DNA of 64,000 nucleotides. Source: Pedobacter miscanthi (lineage in GTDB: Bacteria; Bacteroidota; Bacteroidia; Sphingobacteriales; Sphingobacteriaceae). The position numbers and the translations under genes were made by a program. The stretch lies in assembly GCF_003315595.1 (NCBI RefSeq), contig NZ_QNQU01000009.1, positions 124,001-188,000 on the forward strand, read 5' to 3'. The notes under the pieces were generated by a model. The model did no database searches. It was given only the letters and a program-made list of their open reading frames with translations, and was not told the origin of the DNA. This document shows, piece by piece, positions 8,043-17,820 of the stretch. Each line of letters starts with the position of its first letter. Positions within the stretch are counted from its first letter, which is position 1.

Positions 8043-11000
8043 TTAAAAGGCGGCTTTTATACCAAAGTTGATAACCCTTGCCTGAGGATAATACTGCCCG
8101 CTCGTATTGGTTGATTCGGGATCCCATACCTTGATTTTATCAAGTGTGGCCAGGTTAAGTCCGTTTGTGTAAACCCTCACACTGTTTAAGCCAATTTTTT
8201 CGACCCAATTGGTAGGTAAGGTATAACCTAATTCCACATTTTTAAGTCTGATGTAGTTGTTGCTCTTTAACCAGTAAGTGTTGTTCAACGCGTTATTGCT
8301 ATCGGTATAATAAGTAGCACCCCTGTTTGATAAACGCGGATTAACCGAACTTGGGTTATCAATGCTCCAGCGGTTATTGTACGACCACTCTAAGAAATTA
8401 CCAATATCACCCGATTCGGTTATACCCACAATCTGCATACCGCCTGTGGCACCCTGGATAAGTACAGACAGATCGAAGCCTTTATACTGCACATTGAGGT
8501 TGATGCCTCCGGTAAAGGTTGGTGTTCCGTTTTTATCCAAACGTATTTTGTCATCGGCATTGATTTTACCGTCACCATTAATGTCTTTAAATTTCATATC
8601 GCCGGGACGGAGATTACCGGTCAGGGCGCTATAATTTAGTTTATTGGCATTAATTTCGGCCTGATCTTTAAACACACCATCATAATCGTACACCAACCAC
8701 GAATTGGTTACCTTACCGGTTGAGCGCTGCCACTCTGGAGCCCCAGGTGTTTCATCCCAAAAAATGATTTTATTTTTAGCATAACCACCATTTACACTCA
8801 CACCGAAACCCAAGTCACCAACATTATCGTTATAACTTAATTTAAACTCGAAACCCTTGTTATTTACTTTCCCTAAGTTAACCGGCGGTAATTTGTCTAC
8901 TATACCAGAGCTTTCAGGAACTGAACTCCCTCTGCTAATCAGGATATTCGTCCTTTTATTGTAGAAATAATCGAACTCAAGTGATAATTTATTATTTAGG
9001 AAAGATGCATCTAAACCCACATTGGTATTATTGGCCACTTCCCAACCGAAATTTAGATTGCGCACATTGCCCTCGGACAATGTTTTGGTCACTAAATCAT
9101 TAAATATATAGTTTCCAAAATTCATTAAACTGAGATACTGGTATTCCTGCAAGGCATCTCCGAAATAAGCTTCAGCACCCATTTGCCCCCAGGATGCACG
9201 CAATTTTAAATTGTTAACAAACTTAACATTCTCTTTGAAAAATGGTTCTTCAGATAAACGCCATCCTACCGATACGCCAGGGAAGAAACCAAAACGCTTA
9301 TTGGTTGGAAAGATGTAAGAGCCATCTACCCTCCATAAAAATTCGGCCAGATATTTTTCTTTATAGTTATAACCTGCACGCCCGAAATAACTTAAACGAG
9401 CCCTATTGTATAAGTTATTAGGATCGCCGGGATTATTTCCTATCGATTGTTCACGCTCATCTCCTGCCAGTAACTCTTCAACTGAGGAAGATATAAAATA
9501 TCGTCTGAAAGCTGTAAAGCCATCATTATTTACTTTCTCGCGGGTAACACCGGCCATTAAACCAATGGTATGATCACCGATTTTTTTATCATAGTTGATC
9601 ATTCCGGTTAAGTTGATGGCCAGCTGTCCACCTGCAGTTTCTCTTAATCTCGGGTCGGTATATTGCGAGCGTACAGTTCCGGTTAAAACAGGGGTTACCC
9701 CATCGGCTTCAAAAGTTTTTTTGTCCCAATCATAAAGAGTCCATGGCAATTGCCAGTTTTTCTGTCTGCCCGAATATTTATCTATAGCGGCCGTTCCCGT
9801 TACCTTTAATCCTTCTACACCAGGGATTTTAATTTCAACTTTACCCGTAGTTTGAAAATAATCTCTGATATCTTTATTGTATCCTGTTAAATCAGTAGTA
9901 GAAACCACCGGGTTATAGCCATATTCGATATCACGTCCAGGTAAGCCATTTGGCCAGATCGCAATTTCGTTAGGCCTTCCCCTCATCAAAAACCTGAATA
10001 TGTCACCTGCGCTAACGGTAGGGAAATTTCGGTTCTCTTCCCTGGCTGATACCCCTAATGTTGTGGTAATGTATTTGCTCAATTTTGCTTCAAGGTTAAA
10101 GCGCAGATCGTACTGCTGGTAACCCGTAGCAGAATTTTTATAATATGCATCCTGATCAAGATAACCTAACGAAGCCAGATACTTTACATTTTCGCTTCCC
10201 CCGTTGATCTGAACATTATGCCTTTGCTGAGGCGACCAGTTCTGGAAAACAGTTTTAAACCAATCGGTATTGGGGTAACGCAAAGGATCTGAACCATCTC
10301 CAAATTTTTTAATTTCAGCTGAGGTATAAGCTGCATTAATAGTTTTACCGCCTGTTGAAAGATAAGATCCATTGTTTTTAAAGCTGTTCCAGGCAGCCGA
10401 CCATTCGTTAGGATTAAGATCAGAGCCGAAAATATTCAGCTCATTCAAAATCTCCGCATATTGTACCGAATTGGCCATTTTGGGTGTCCGCGTTGGCTGT
10501 TGTAAACCATAGCTAAAATCATAGGAAAACTGGGGCTTGCCCGATTTACCTAACTTTGTGGTCACCAGGATTACACCATTTGCTGCCTGCGAACCATAAA
10601 TGGCAGCAGATGCATCTTTTAAAACCGATACACTTTCGATATCGTTCGGATTTAACCGGTCTATTCCACCTGCACGGTTTGGAATACCATCAATTACAAT
10701 TAATGCATTGTTATTCCCCAACGAGTTTATACCACGGATGCGGATAGTGGAGCCATCGTAACCAGGCTCACCACTACCCTGTAATGCTGTAACACCCGGT
10801 AAGCGACCAGCTAAAGAGTTGGTTAAGTTTACCGATGAGGATTTGGCCAATTCTGTACCTTTAACTGCAGCAACAGCGCCAGATACTACGGCTTTTTTCT
10901 GTGTTCCATAACCCACAACAACCACTTCCGAAAGGTTTTGATTAGTTTCTGCCAATGTAACGTTAATATTGGTCTGGTTCTTAACCTGTACCTCCTGATC

Positions 11001-11315
11001 TACATAACCAACATAAGTAAACACCAATGTTCCATCTTCAGGTACTTTAATACTGAAATTTCCTGAACCATCGGTTACTGTACTGGCACCACCGCCCTTC
11101 AATTTTACACTCACACCAGGTATGGGTCCTTTGGCATCGGTAACCTTTCCCTTCACGATGATATCCTGAAGTGGGAGCCTGTAAAAATCAAATGCTTCTT
11201 TCTTGCTTAACACTGCCTTAGCCGGCGTGCTGGCAAATGAAGAAAAAACAAGACAGCCACCGCATGCAAGAAACATGCTGCCCCTGACAAAAGTCTTTGA
11301 TAGATTTTTTTTCAT
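8043..11315 (-). CDS. SusC/RagA-family TonB-linked outer-membrane channel
   Basis: 1090 residues. Signal peptide, then a carboxypeptidase-D-like regulatory domain (about 50-130, VKGKVTDAKG...VPEDGTLVFTYVGY), then the SusC signature SEVVVVGYGTQKK and plug domain (about 130-250, with ALIVIDGIPNR and AAIYGSQAANGVILVTTK), then a 22-strand barrel ending NFGIKAAF. No N-terminal STN domain is present, so direct anti-sigma signalling is not expected. It forms the pedal-bin importer with the SusD lipoprotein encoded next. Regulation is not visible; the 470-bp upstream gap presumably holds the promoter. Confidence 0.94.
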   Translation of the reverse strand: MKKNLSKTFVRGSMFLACGGCLVFSSFASTPAKAVLSKKEAFDFYRLPLQDIIVKGKVTDAKGPIPGVSVKLKGGGASTVTDGSGNFSIKVPEDGTLVFTYVGYVDQEVQVKNQTNINVTLAETNQNLSEVVVVGYGTQKKAVVSGAVAAVKGTELAKSSSVNLTNSLAGRLPGVTALQGSGEPGYDGSTIRIRGINSLGNNNALIVIDGIPNRAGGIDRLNPNDIESVSVLKDASAAIYGSQAANGVILVTTKLGKSGKPQFSYDFSYGLQQPTRTPKMANSVQYAEILNELNIFGSDLNPNEWSAAWNSFKNNGSYLSTGGKTINAAYTSAEIKKFGDGSDPLRYPNTDWFKTVFQNWSPQQRHNVQINGGSENVKYLASLGYLDQDAYYKNSATGYQQYDLRFNLEAKLSKYITTTLGVSAREENRNFPTVSAGDIFRFLMRGRPNEIAIWPNGLPGRDIEYGYNPVVSTTDLTGYNKDIRDYFQTTGKVEIKIPGVEGLKVTGTAAIDKYSGRQKNWQLPWTLYDWDKKTFEADGVTPVLTGTVRSQYTDPRLRETAGGQLAINLTGMINYDKKIGDHTIGLMAGVTREKVNNDGFTAFRRYFISSSVEELLAGDEREQSIGNNPGDPNNLYNRARLSYFGRAGYNYKEKYLAEFLWRVDGSYIFPTNKRFGFFPGVSVGWRLSEEPFFKENVKFVNNLKLRASWGQMGAEAYFGDALQEYQYLSLMNFGNYIFNDLVTKTLSEGNVRNLNFGWEVANNTNVGLDASFLNNKLSLEFDYFYNKRTNILISRGSSVPESSGIVDKLPPVNLGKVNNKGFEFKLSYNDNVGDLGFGVSVNGGYAKNKIIFWDETPGAPEWQRSTGKVTNSWLVYDYDGVFKDQAEINANKLNYSALTGNLRPGDMKFKDINGDGKINADDKIRLDKNGTPTFTGGINLNVQYKGFDLSVLIQGATGGMQIVGITESGDIGNFLEWSYNNRWSIDNPSSVNPRLSNRGATYYTDSNNALNNTYWLKSNNYIRLKNVELGYTLPTNWVEKIGLNSVRVYTNGLNLATLDKIKVWDPESTNTSGQYYPQARVINFGIKAAF

Positions 11316-11785
11316 AATTTCAATTTATTTTGGTTAGATATTGATTGTAATACAGTTTATCATAAATGAGTATGTATAAACTGCAATTATTTTGCATTAT
11401 TAAAACCAGATCTATTGAAATAATAGCCTACATCACATTGCCGTAAAGAAATTCTTTATCCCGTTAAGATTGGTCAGTATATCGCCGTTAACCATTATAA
11501 ATATCTCTTTGTGGTGGGACAATACACGAAGAGAGTTTAAATTACAGAGTACCCAATTACCCAGCTTTTATAATTGTCAACTTAACATTTTATATTTGGC
11601 TTGACACAATATAGGAATATTAGAAATTAAAAAAAGAATAAAAAAAATATTTTTTTAAGGGTGATCATGCGCAAAAAACATTTACCCATTACATGCAGTA
11701 GTACAAATAATACAGCGTTAATTATTGTTGTAAAACCAGAAAAAGAGAATTTAATTTTCCTGAAAAATATTCAAACGGATCAGAT
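11316..11785. other. 470-bp AT-rich gap between recG and the SusC gene
   Basis: No open frame, hairpin terminator or clear TAnnTTTG box. It holds an A/T tract with the palindrome AAAAAAATATTTTTTT near 11641-11657, which could end recG transcription on the minus strand. The control region of the SusC-SusD operon must lie here, but I cannot define it. Confidence 0.4.
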
Positions 11786-13891
11786 TTAGCTTATTTTATC
11801 AAAAGAAATTCCTCTCTCCAATTTGCGCAAATATGCTTTCAAAGTAGCATTCTCAGGCTTTTCTAATTGGGGATCATCTGAAAAGAGTTCGATAACCGTA
11901 TTACGTGCTTCGGATAAAATAACCTGATCTTTTGCCAGATCGGCAAGTTTTAAATCCAACACACCACTTTGTTGTGTTCCTGTAATATCACCCGGGCCAC
12001 GGAGCTGCAAATCAATCTCAGAAATTTCGAAACCATTGTTGGTTCGAACCATGGTTTCTAAACGGATTTTGCCTTCTTTACTCAGTTTGTTGCCACTCAT
12101 TAAAATGCAAAAAGATTGTTCTGCCCCACGGCCTACTCTGCCACGCAGCTGATGGAGTTGGGAAAGTCCGAAACGTTCAGAATTCTCAATTACCATCACT
12201 GAAGCATTCGGAACATTTACACCTACCTCTATCACTGTTGTAGCTACCATAATCTGACTTTTGCCATCGATAAATTGCTGCATTTCAAACTGCTTGTCGG
12301 CATTAGGCATCTGGCCGTGTACAATGCTCATCTGATAATCCGGCCTTGGAAACTGATAACTTAGCTGTTCTATTCCGGCTTCCAGATGCAAAAGATCAAG
12401 CTTTTCGCTTTCTTTAATCAAAGGATAAACAATATAAACCTGCCGGCCTTTGGCAATTTCCTGTTTCATAAAACCGAACATCCGCAGGCGCTGCCCTTCG
12501 TAAAGATGTTTCGTTTCTATAGGCTTTCTTCCGGCAGGGAGTTCATCAATAATGGAAACATCCAGATCGCCATATAAAGTCATTGCCAAGGTACGTGGGA
12601 TTGGTGTAGCGGTCATTACCAGGATATGTGGTGGGATAATGTTCTTACGCCATAGTTTTGCCCGCTGCTCAACTCCAAAACGGTGCTGCTCATCTATCAC
12701 TACCAAACCCAGGTTTTTAAATTTTACCTTATCTTCAATTAGTGCATGCGTTCCGATTAAAATATCGATTTTACCATTTTCTAATTGTTCATGTAAAATG
12801 GTACGTTCTTTCTTTTTGGTATTACCGGTTAGTATGGCAACCTTAACCAGGTCGTCGGTTATTAACTCGGTAATAGAAGCGTAATGTTGGCGCGCCAAAA
12901 TTTCAGTAGGGGCCATCATACAAGCCTGGCAGCCGTTATCATTTGCCAAAAGCATGCTCATCAATGCTACAGCTGTTTTACCACTCCCTACATCCCCCTG
13001 TACAAGCCTGTTCATCTGCACACCGCGCTGTGTATCAATCCTGATTTCCTTCACCACGCGCTTTTGTGCATTGGTTAATTCAAAAGGTAAAAACTCCTTA
13101 TAAAAGCGGTTTACCTTTTCGCCAACCTTCTCAAAGGTTACGCCTTTAAATTTTAACTGTCGCAGATGTTTATTGTGTAAAAGCTGAAGTTGTATAAAAA
13201 ACAGTTCTTCAAACTTCAACCGTCTCTCTGCGGCGCTTAAATCATTTTGGTTTTTAGGAAAATGGATATTCAGTAGAGCCATCCTTTTATCGGGTAGCTG
13301 ATATTTATCAATAATGTACTGTGGTAAATTTTCCGGAACCTGTGGAATAACCTGATCCAACAGCCCTGCAATTAAGCGCTGTAACCCTTTAGAATCGAGA
13401 TTAAATTTTTTGAGTTTTTCAGTAGAGTTATAAACCGGCTGGAGGGTTAAGTTTCCTCTTCCAACCTGCTTACGCTGGTAAAGTTCCATCTCCGGATGGG
13501 AAATACTGAATGTTCCGTTAAAAATGGTGGGTTTCCCGAAAGCGACATAAGCGGTTCCAACAGTAATGTTGTCATCCACCCATTTAAGGCTCTGGAACCA
13601 AACCAGCTCCATGATGCCGGTTTCATCCTTAAAAACGGCTACAATACGTTTTGCCCTTTTATCGCCGATAACTTTTTTACTGATTACGCGGCCAATGATT
13701 TGAATGTATTGTGAATCGGGATTGAGCTGCCCAATTTTAAAGTACTTTGTACGGTCGATATACCTAAAAGGATAATGTGCAAGCAGATCCTGATAGGTAA
13801 AAAGGCCAAGATCTTTTTTTAGCACATCGGCACGGCTTGGTCCAACGCCTTTTAAAAACTCAACAGGTGTATCTAATACCGAATTAAACAA
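11786..13891 (-). CDS. recG: ATP-dependent DNA helicase RecG
   Basis: 701 residues, normal for RecG, which remodels stalled replication forks and Holliday junctions. N-terminal wedge/OB domain (TPVEFLKGVGPSRADVL, then OB fold with QIIGRVISKK), helicase motifs Walker A GDVGSGKT, DEQH box VVIDEQHRFG, motif III VMTATPIPRTL, and motif VI QLRGRVGRG, then the RecG C-terminal helical hairpin (GTQQSG, LRGPGDI). Translation starts at TTG: the codons before it are ATT, AAT and a stop, so no in-frame ATG is available. Single gene; no clear operon partner. Confidence 0.97.
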   Translation of the reverse strand: MFNSVLDTPVEFLKGVGPSRADVLKKDLGLFTYQDLLAHYPFRYIDRTKYFKIGQLNPDSQYIQIIGRVISKKVIGDKRAKRIVAVFKDETGIMELVWFQSLKWVDDNITVGTAYVAFGKPTIFNGTFSISHPEMELYQRKQVGRGNLTLQPVYNSTEKLKKFNLDSKGLQRLIAGLLDQVIPQVPENLPQYIIDKYQLPDKRMALLNIHFPKNQNDLSAAERRLKFEELFFIQLQLLHNKHLRQLKFKGVTFEKVGEKVNRFYKEFLPFELTNAQKRVVKEIRIDTQRGVQMNRLVQGDVGSGKTAVALMSMLLANDNGCQACMMAPTEILARQHYASITELITDDLVKVAILTGNTKKKERTILHEQLENGKIDILIGTHALIEDKVKFKNLGLVVIDEQHRFGVEQRAKLWRKNIIPPHILVMTATPIPRTLAMTLYGDLDVSIIDELPAGRKPIETKHLYEGQRLRMFGFMKQEIAKGRQVYIVYPLIKESEKLDLLHLEAGIEQLSYQFPRPDYQMSIVHGQMPNADKQFEMQQFIDGKSQIMVATTVIEVGVNVPNASVMVIENSERFGLSQLHQLRGRVGRGAEQSFCILMSGNKLSKEGKIRLETMVRTNNGFEISEIDLQLRGPGDITGTQQSGVLDLKLADLAKDQVILSEARNTVIELFSDDPQLEKPENATLKAYLRKLERGISFDKIS

Positions 13892-14074
13892 AATATTTTA
13901 ATGTTTCTTATAAACAACACTTCAGCAACTATGCATAAAAATAACGATAGACAATAGTAAAAGCAACTATCTGATTGAGATTCGTTTTGAATGCCATTTT
14001 TTATGTAACGGATAAATGCGCAAAACATAACAGAAGAAACTATTATACGCCGGAGAAAGCTAAGCTGTTTTTAT

Positions 14075-14118
14075 TAATAAAGGGCCTTATCCTTCATAAT
14101 GTGAAAGGAATAAGGCCC
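14075..14118 (-). terminator. Terminator of the ridA operon
   Basis: Stem GGGCCTTAT/ATAAGGCCC (14082-14090, 14110-14118) with a further CCTT/AAGG inside, followed on the minus strand by a T-rich stretch. It is 20 bp after the RidA stop. Confidence 0.8.
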
Positions 14119-14138
14119 GTATATCTTTTATTGACTGA

Positions 14139-14519
14139 TTATGCTACAATAGCAATTACTGATATTTCTACGTTTACATTTTTTGGCAATACCGAAACCT
14201 GAACAGTTTCGCGGGCTGGAAAATCGGCAGTAAAATATTGACCGTAAATCTCATTTACCTGGCTAAAGGTACCCATATCACTTAAAAAGATGGTTGATTT
14301 AACCACATTATCAAAAGTTAAACCTGCCTCTAATAAAACTGCTTTAAGGTTACGCATTACCTGGTGTGTTTCTTCTTCGATATTGCCAATGTTCAATTCT
14401 CCATTTTCTGGATTGATGGCTACCTGACCTGATACGAATAAAAAGTTTCCGGCCTGTACAGCCTGACTATATGGCCCGATTGGAGCCGGAGCATTAGTAG
14501 TATTTATAATCTGTTTCAT
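14139..14519 (-). CDS. ridA: RidA family reactive imine/enamine deaminase
   Basis: 126 residues of the Rid/YjgF/UK114 family; the cytosolic trimer hydrolyses 2-aminoacrylate and other reactive enamines made by PLP enzymes. Family signatures are NTTNAPAPIGPYSQAV near the N-terminus (written here as INTTNAPAPIGPYSQA), FVSGQV, MRNLKAVL, and the C-terminal PARETVQVSVLPKNVNVEISVIA with the catalytic Arg. It follows a 45-aa membrane-protein gene by 12 bp, so the two are one transcription unit. Confidence 0.95.
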   Translation of the reverse strand: MKQIINTTNAPAPIGPYSQAVQAGNFLFVSGQVAINPENGELNIGNIEEETHQVMRNLKAVLLEAGLTFDNVVKSTIFLSDMGTFSQVNEIYGQYFTADFPARETVQVSVLPKNVNVEISVIAIVA

Positions 14520-14531
14520 ACTGTTGGGGGG

Positions 14532-14669
14532 TTATTTGGTAAGCCACTGGATGAGCTTATAGATGATACCAGCCAGAAAAATTGAAATGGCCAATGCATT
14601 TATAAAATGCATTATTTTAATATTGATATTATTTGGCCTGTTTGGATCCTTTTTTCTAAAGAAGTACAT
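14532..14669 (-). CDS. 45-aa single-pass membrane protein upstream of ridA
   Basis: A short gene (ATG 14669, TAA 14532): basic N-terminus MYFFRKKDPNRPN, an amphipathic middle, and one hydrophobic helix around residues 22-40 ending in LIQWLTK. The stop is 12 bp from the RidA start, and a full TAnnTTTG box ends 4 nt before the ATG, which supports a real, possibly leaderless, gene. It resembles small conserved membrane proteins seen in Bacteroidota, but I cannot name the family with certainty. Function unknown. Confidence 0.7.
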   Translation of the reverse strand: MYFFRKKDPNRPNNINIKIMHFINALAISIFLAGIIYKLIQWLTK

Positions 14670-14673
14670 AATA

Positions 14674-14681
14674 CAAACTTA
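14674..14681 (-). promoter_or_regulatory. Probable -7 element of the 45-aa gene and ridA
   Basis: Minus strand reads TAAGTTTG, four nt before the ATG. A TTTG at 14702-14699 gives 17 nt spacing, shorter than the usual 19. The position predicts transcription from, or within a few bases of, the start codon. Confidence 0.5.
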
Positions 14682-14712
14682 ACTAAAAAGGCTTATACCA
14701 AAAATTAAAAGG

Positions 14713-14744
14713 CATAAAAAAAGTCCCGATTTGCATCGGGACTT
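14713..14744 (-). terminator. Terminator of the OmpA gene
   Basis: Perfect stem AAGTCCCGAT/ATCGGGACTT (14721-14730, 14735-14744), loop TTGC, followed on the minus strand by seven or more T. Confidence 0.9.
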
Positions 14745-14766
14745 TCTTAAATCTTATATTGAAATA

Positions 14767-16113
14767 CTAGTTTCTAGCAGTTTCAACACGACGGTTTTGG
14801 ATACGACCTTCTTCAGTATCGTTAGAAGCAATTGGATTAGCTTCGCCATTACCTTTAGTAGCAACTTGACTAGCGTTAACGCCAGAGTTTACTAAGTAAG
14901 TTTTAACAGAGTTAGCTCTGTCTTTAGATAATTTCAAGTTATATGCAGCAGTACCTTCGCTTGAAGCGTAACCGTTTACAGTTACTTTACCACCGTTTTC
15001 ACGTAACACTGAAGATAATTTATCTAAAGTAGGGTAAGACTCAGTTTTTAAAACTGAAGAGTTGAAATCGAAACCGATTTTTTCGAAACCAGTTACATTG
15101 CTAGTTGAAGTTGAATCTACAGTTGGTTTAGGAAGAGGACAACCTGAACCATCAACAGCAGTACCAGCAGGAGTTCCTGGGCATTTATCGAATTGATCAG
15201 CAACACCGTCACCGTCAGTATCTTTTTTCAAATCTTCAACAGATTTCTCAACAGCAGAAACACGGTTTTTCAATGCTTCAACTTCTTGACGTAAAGTTGG
15301 ATCTTTTAACTCATCATACATAGTAGCTAATGGGTTAGTCCACTCTAAACTTGGTTTAGCAGAAGAACCTAAAGAGAATTCTAAACCAGCATAACCGTAA
15401 GAGAATTTATCTTTAGTTTGACCTTTTGCATAAACTCCGTCTAAGTTATCAGCGTCAACAAAGTTCATAGTGTAACCTAAGTTAAAGTTAACACGCTCAG
15501 AAACTTTGAATTTAACACCAGCACCAACTGGAATATAGAAACCTTTTACGTAATCTTTAGCATCGTGTTTGTCATCAGCAGGACCAGTAGCAGTACCTTT
15601 CCAGTCGATAACTGTTCCGTTGCCTAAAGTAACTTTAGGTGCATAAGCCATATAACCACCACCGGCAGTAATAAAGAAACCTACTGAATTCTCACGACGT
15701 AAGAAATCGATAGAACCCACATTAACAACACCACGTAAATCTACAGCATATTGTAATTGAGTTTCGAATTCTCTTGTAGCTGGGTTAGAAATACCTTCGT
15801 TAGTACCTGAAAGTTTACCACGTGTTCCGTTTAATTCTAAACCGAAAGAGTGACCTAATTGTTTACGGATATTTAAACCGTAACCTAAGTTAGCATCCCA
15901 TTTGTTAAAGTCATTAGAACCGCCGATCGCAACAACTGGCATTAAAACACCACCATGTACACCGATAGACCAAGTTCTGTACTGTCCTCTACCGCCAAAT
16001 ACCTTGACAGCAGAAGTGGTTGCAGGAGCATCCTGAGCGACAGCAAGAGAAGCAACTCCTGTTAATGCCACTAAAGAAAGCGCAACACTTTTCTTTAAAG
16101 TAGAATAATTCAT
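14767..16113 (-). CDS. OmpA family outer-membrane protein
   Basis: 448 residues. Signal peptide (about 1-26, ending VASLAVAQD), an eight-strand-type barrel (about 40-255), a short coiled segment (LRQEVEALKNRVSAVEKS), one thrombospondin type-3 calcium loop (DTDGDGVADQFDKCPGTP), and a C-terminal OmpA peptidoglycan-binding domain (about 340-448) with NGYASSEGTAAYNLKLS and NRRVE. It should anchor the outer membrane to the cell wall. Codon choice is narrow and repetitive (GTT, GCA, ACT, AAA), unlike neighbouring genes, which suggests very high expression. It has its own promoter and terminator. Confidence 0.93.
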   Translation of the reverse strand: MNYSTLKKSVALSLVALTGVASLAVAQDAPATTSAVKVFGGRGQYRTWSIGVHGGVLMPVVAIGGSNDFNKWDANLGYGLNIRKQLGHSFGLELNGTRGKLSGTNEGISNPATREFETQLQYAVDLRGVVNVGSIDFLRRENSVGFFITAGGGYMAYAPKVTLGNGTVIDWKGTATGPADDKHDAKDYVKGFYIPVGAGVKFKVSERVNFNLGYTMNFVDADNLDGVYAKGQTKDKFSYGYAGLEFSLGSSAKPSLEWTNPLATMYDELKDPTLRQEVEALKNRVSAVEKSVEDLKKDTDGDGVADQFDKCPGTPAGTAVDGSGCPLPKPTVDSTSTSNVTGFEKIGFDFNSSVLKTESYPTLDKLSSVLRENGGKVTVNGYASSEGTAAYNLKLSKDRANSVKTYLVNSGVNASQVATKGNGEANPIASNDTEEGRIQNRRVETARN

Positions 16114-16170
16114 AATCTTTTTTCTTTTTTAAGGGTTAAACAATTTAATTGATTAATTTTTCAGTAATGA

Positions 16171-16200
16171 CAAAATTAAACAAAATTTTAAATTTTCAAA
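16171..16200 (-). promoter_or_regulatory. Promoter of the OmpA gene
   Basis: Minus strand: TTTG (16200-16197), 18 nt, TAATTTTG (16178-16171), close to TTTG-N19-TAnnTTTG. It predicts a leader of about 50 nt before the ATG at 16113. Confidence 0.6.
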
Positions 16201-16248
16201 CTTTTATACAAACTCCGTTCCAAACTTCACACTAAATAATCATTTTAC

Positions 16249-16256
16249 TACATTTG
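16249..16256 (+). promoter_or_regulatory. Probable -7 element of pepP
   Basis: TACATTTG matches TAnnTTTG, 29 nt before the ATG at 16286. Only a weak TTCA is seen where the -33 box would be. Confidence 0.5.
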
Positions 16257-16285
16257 GCTGTTTCCTATATAAAAATACTATTTTC

Positions 16286-17575
16286 ATGAAATATCCTACT
16301 ATTGATCAGTCTCTGTTTACCTTAAACAGGAAAAACTTCGTTAAACAACTAAAAAACAACTCATTAGCTATATTCAATTCAAGCGATGAGTTCCCTAGAA
16401 GTGGCGATCAAAATTTCGTTTTTAAGCAAAATCCAGATTTATTTTATTTATCAGGAATTGATCAGGAACAATCAATTTTACTACTATATCCTGATTGTCC
16501 TAATCCTTTGTACAGAGAAGTCCTGTTTTTAAGACAGACGAACGACTATATCAAAGTTTGGGAAGGTTATAAGTATACCAAAGAGCAGGCTAAGGCAGCT
16601 TCGGGTATTGAAACCATCTATTGGTTAGAAGATTTTGATAACATTTTACATAGTATCGTTAACTATGCTGAGCATATTTATTTAAATACAAATGAAAATG
16701 ATCGTTATGCACACGAAGTACCTTATCGCGATATCCGTTTTATCGAAAAAATGAGGGCAAAGTATCCGCTGCATCATTACGAACGCTCGGCACCGATTAT
16801 GCGTGCATTACGTGCTGTTAAATCAAATGTTGAGGTAGAACTAACCAAAAAAGCCAGCGCAATAACCCGCGATGCCTTTATCAGGGTATTAAAATTCACC
16901 AAACCTGGTGTAAAAGAATACGAAATAGAAGCAGAAATTATCCACGAATTTATCCGTCAGGGTGGAACCGGACACGCATATACACCGATTATCGCATCAG
17001 GGCACAATGCAAACATCTTACATTATAACGATAATAATCAGGAATGTAAAGACGGTGATGTAATCCTTTTTGATTTTGGGGCAGAATATGCCAACTACAA
17101 TGCTGATATGAGCCGCTCGATACCGGTGAACGGAAGATTTACACCCAGACAGAGAGAGGTATACAATGCGGTTCATCACGTAATGAAAGAATCGATTAAG
17201 TTAATCGGTGAAGGCGTATTGTGGAATACTTATCACGAACAGGTTGGGGAAGTTATGACGGAGCAACTGCTTAACCTTGGTTTGATTTCGCTGGAGGAAG
17301 TAAAAAAACAAAGTGCTAGCTATCCGGCTTATAAAAAATATTTTATGCATGGCACTTCTCACCATTTAGGTATAGATGTGCATGATTTTGCAGGAAGGTA
17401 TACTCCATTTGCCATTGGAAACATCTTAACCGTTGAGCCAGGCATTTACATCCCCGAAGAAGGTTTGGGTATTCGTTTAGAGAACAATATCCTGATTACA
17501 GCAAATGGCAATGTAGATTTAATGGCTGATATCCCATTGGATGCAGGAGATATTGAGGAAATTATGAACAGTTAG
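16286..17575 (+). CDS. pepP: Xaa-Pro aminopeptidase (aminopeptidase P, M24)
   Basis: 429 residues: aminopeptidase P N-terminal domain (FVFKQNPDLFYLSGI) and a C-terminal M24 pita-bread metalloprotease. Metal ligands are visible in LFDFGAEYANYNADMSRS (two Asp), HGTSHHLGIDVHD (His), TVEPGIYIP (Glu) and IRLENNIL (Glu). It removes an N-terminal residue that precedes proline. Cytosolic, no signal peptide. Monocistronic; a long AT-rich repeat begins right after the stop. Confidence 0.95.
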   Translation: MKYPTIDQSLFTLNRKNFVKQLKNNSLAIFNSSDEFPRSGDQNFVFKQNPDLFYLSGIDQEQSILLLYPDCPNPLYREVLFLRQTNDYIKVWEGYKYTKEQAKAASGIETIYWLEDFDNILHSIVNYAEHIYLNTNENDRYAHEVPYRDIRFIEKMRAKYPLHHYERSAPIMRALRAVKSNVEVELTKKASAITRDAFIRVLKFTKPGVKEYEIEAEIIHEFIRQGGTGHAYTPIIASGHNANILHYNDNNQECKDGDVILFDFGAEYANYNADMSRSIPVNGRFTPRQREVYNAVHHVMKESIKLIGEGVLWNTYHEQVGEVMTEQLLNLGLISLEEVKKQSASYPAYKKYFMHGTSHHLGIDVHDFAGRYTPFAIGNILTVEPGIYIPEEGLGIRLENNILITANGNVDLMADIPLDAGDIEEIMNS

Positions 17576-17820
17576 TCAGTTCTCAATTGGCAGTTTATAG
17601 TTTTCAGTTAACCAATTTATACAATTAACCATTTGTAATTAATTATCAATGATCAAATCACAATATTCAAAATCCTACGAGCGCTTTAGCAATGCGGCAA
17701 TTAAACAATTAAGCAATTGGCATAATACAGTTAACCAACTCTAACAATTTAGCAATAAAAACAATCTCAACAATTAGTTAGTTTGCAATTCCCAGTTAAC
17801 CGATTTAAACAATTAACCAG
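17576..17820 (+). repeat. Long AT-rich intergenic repeat family R4, copy 1
   Basis: 245 bp made of variants of CAATTAACCAGTT, CAATTTAGCAAT and AATTGGCAGTTT. A 36-nt stretch (about 17637-17672, AATTATCAATGATCAAATCA and on) matches the minus strand of 61822-62076 with about five differences. It fills the whole gap between pepP and the MeaB gene and runs up to the MeaB stop codon (TAA within GGTTAACTGGTTAA). No gene seen. Confidence 0.65.
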
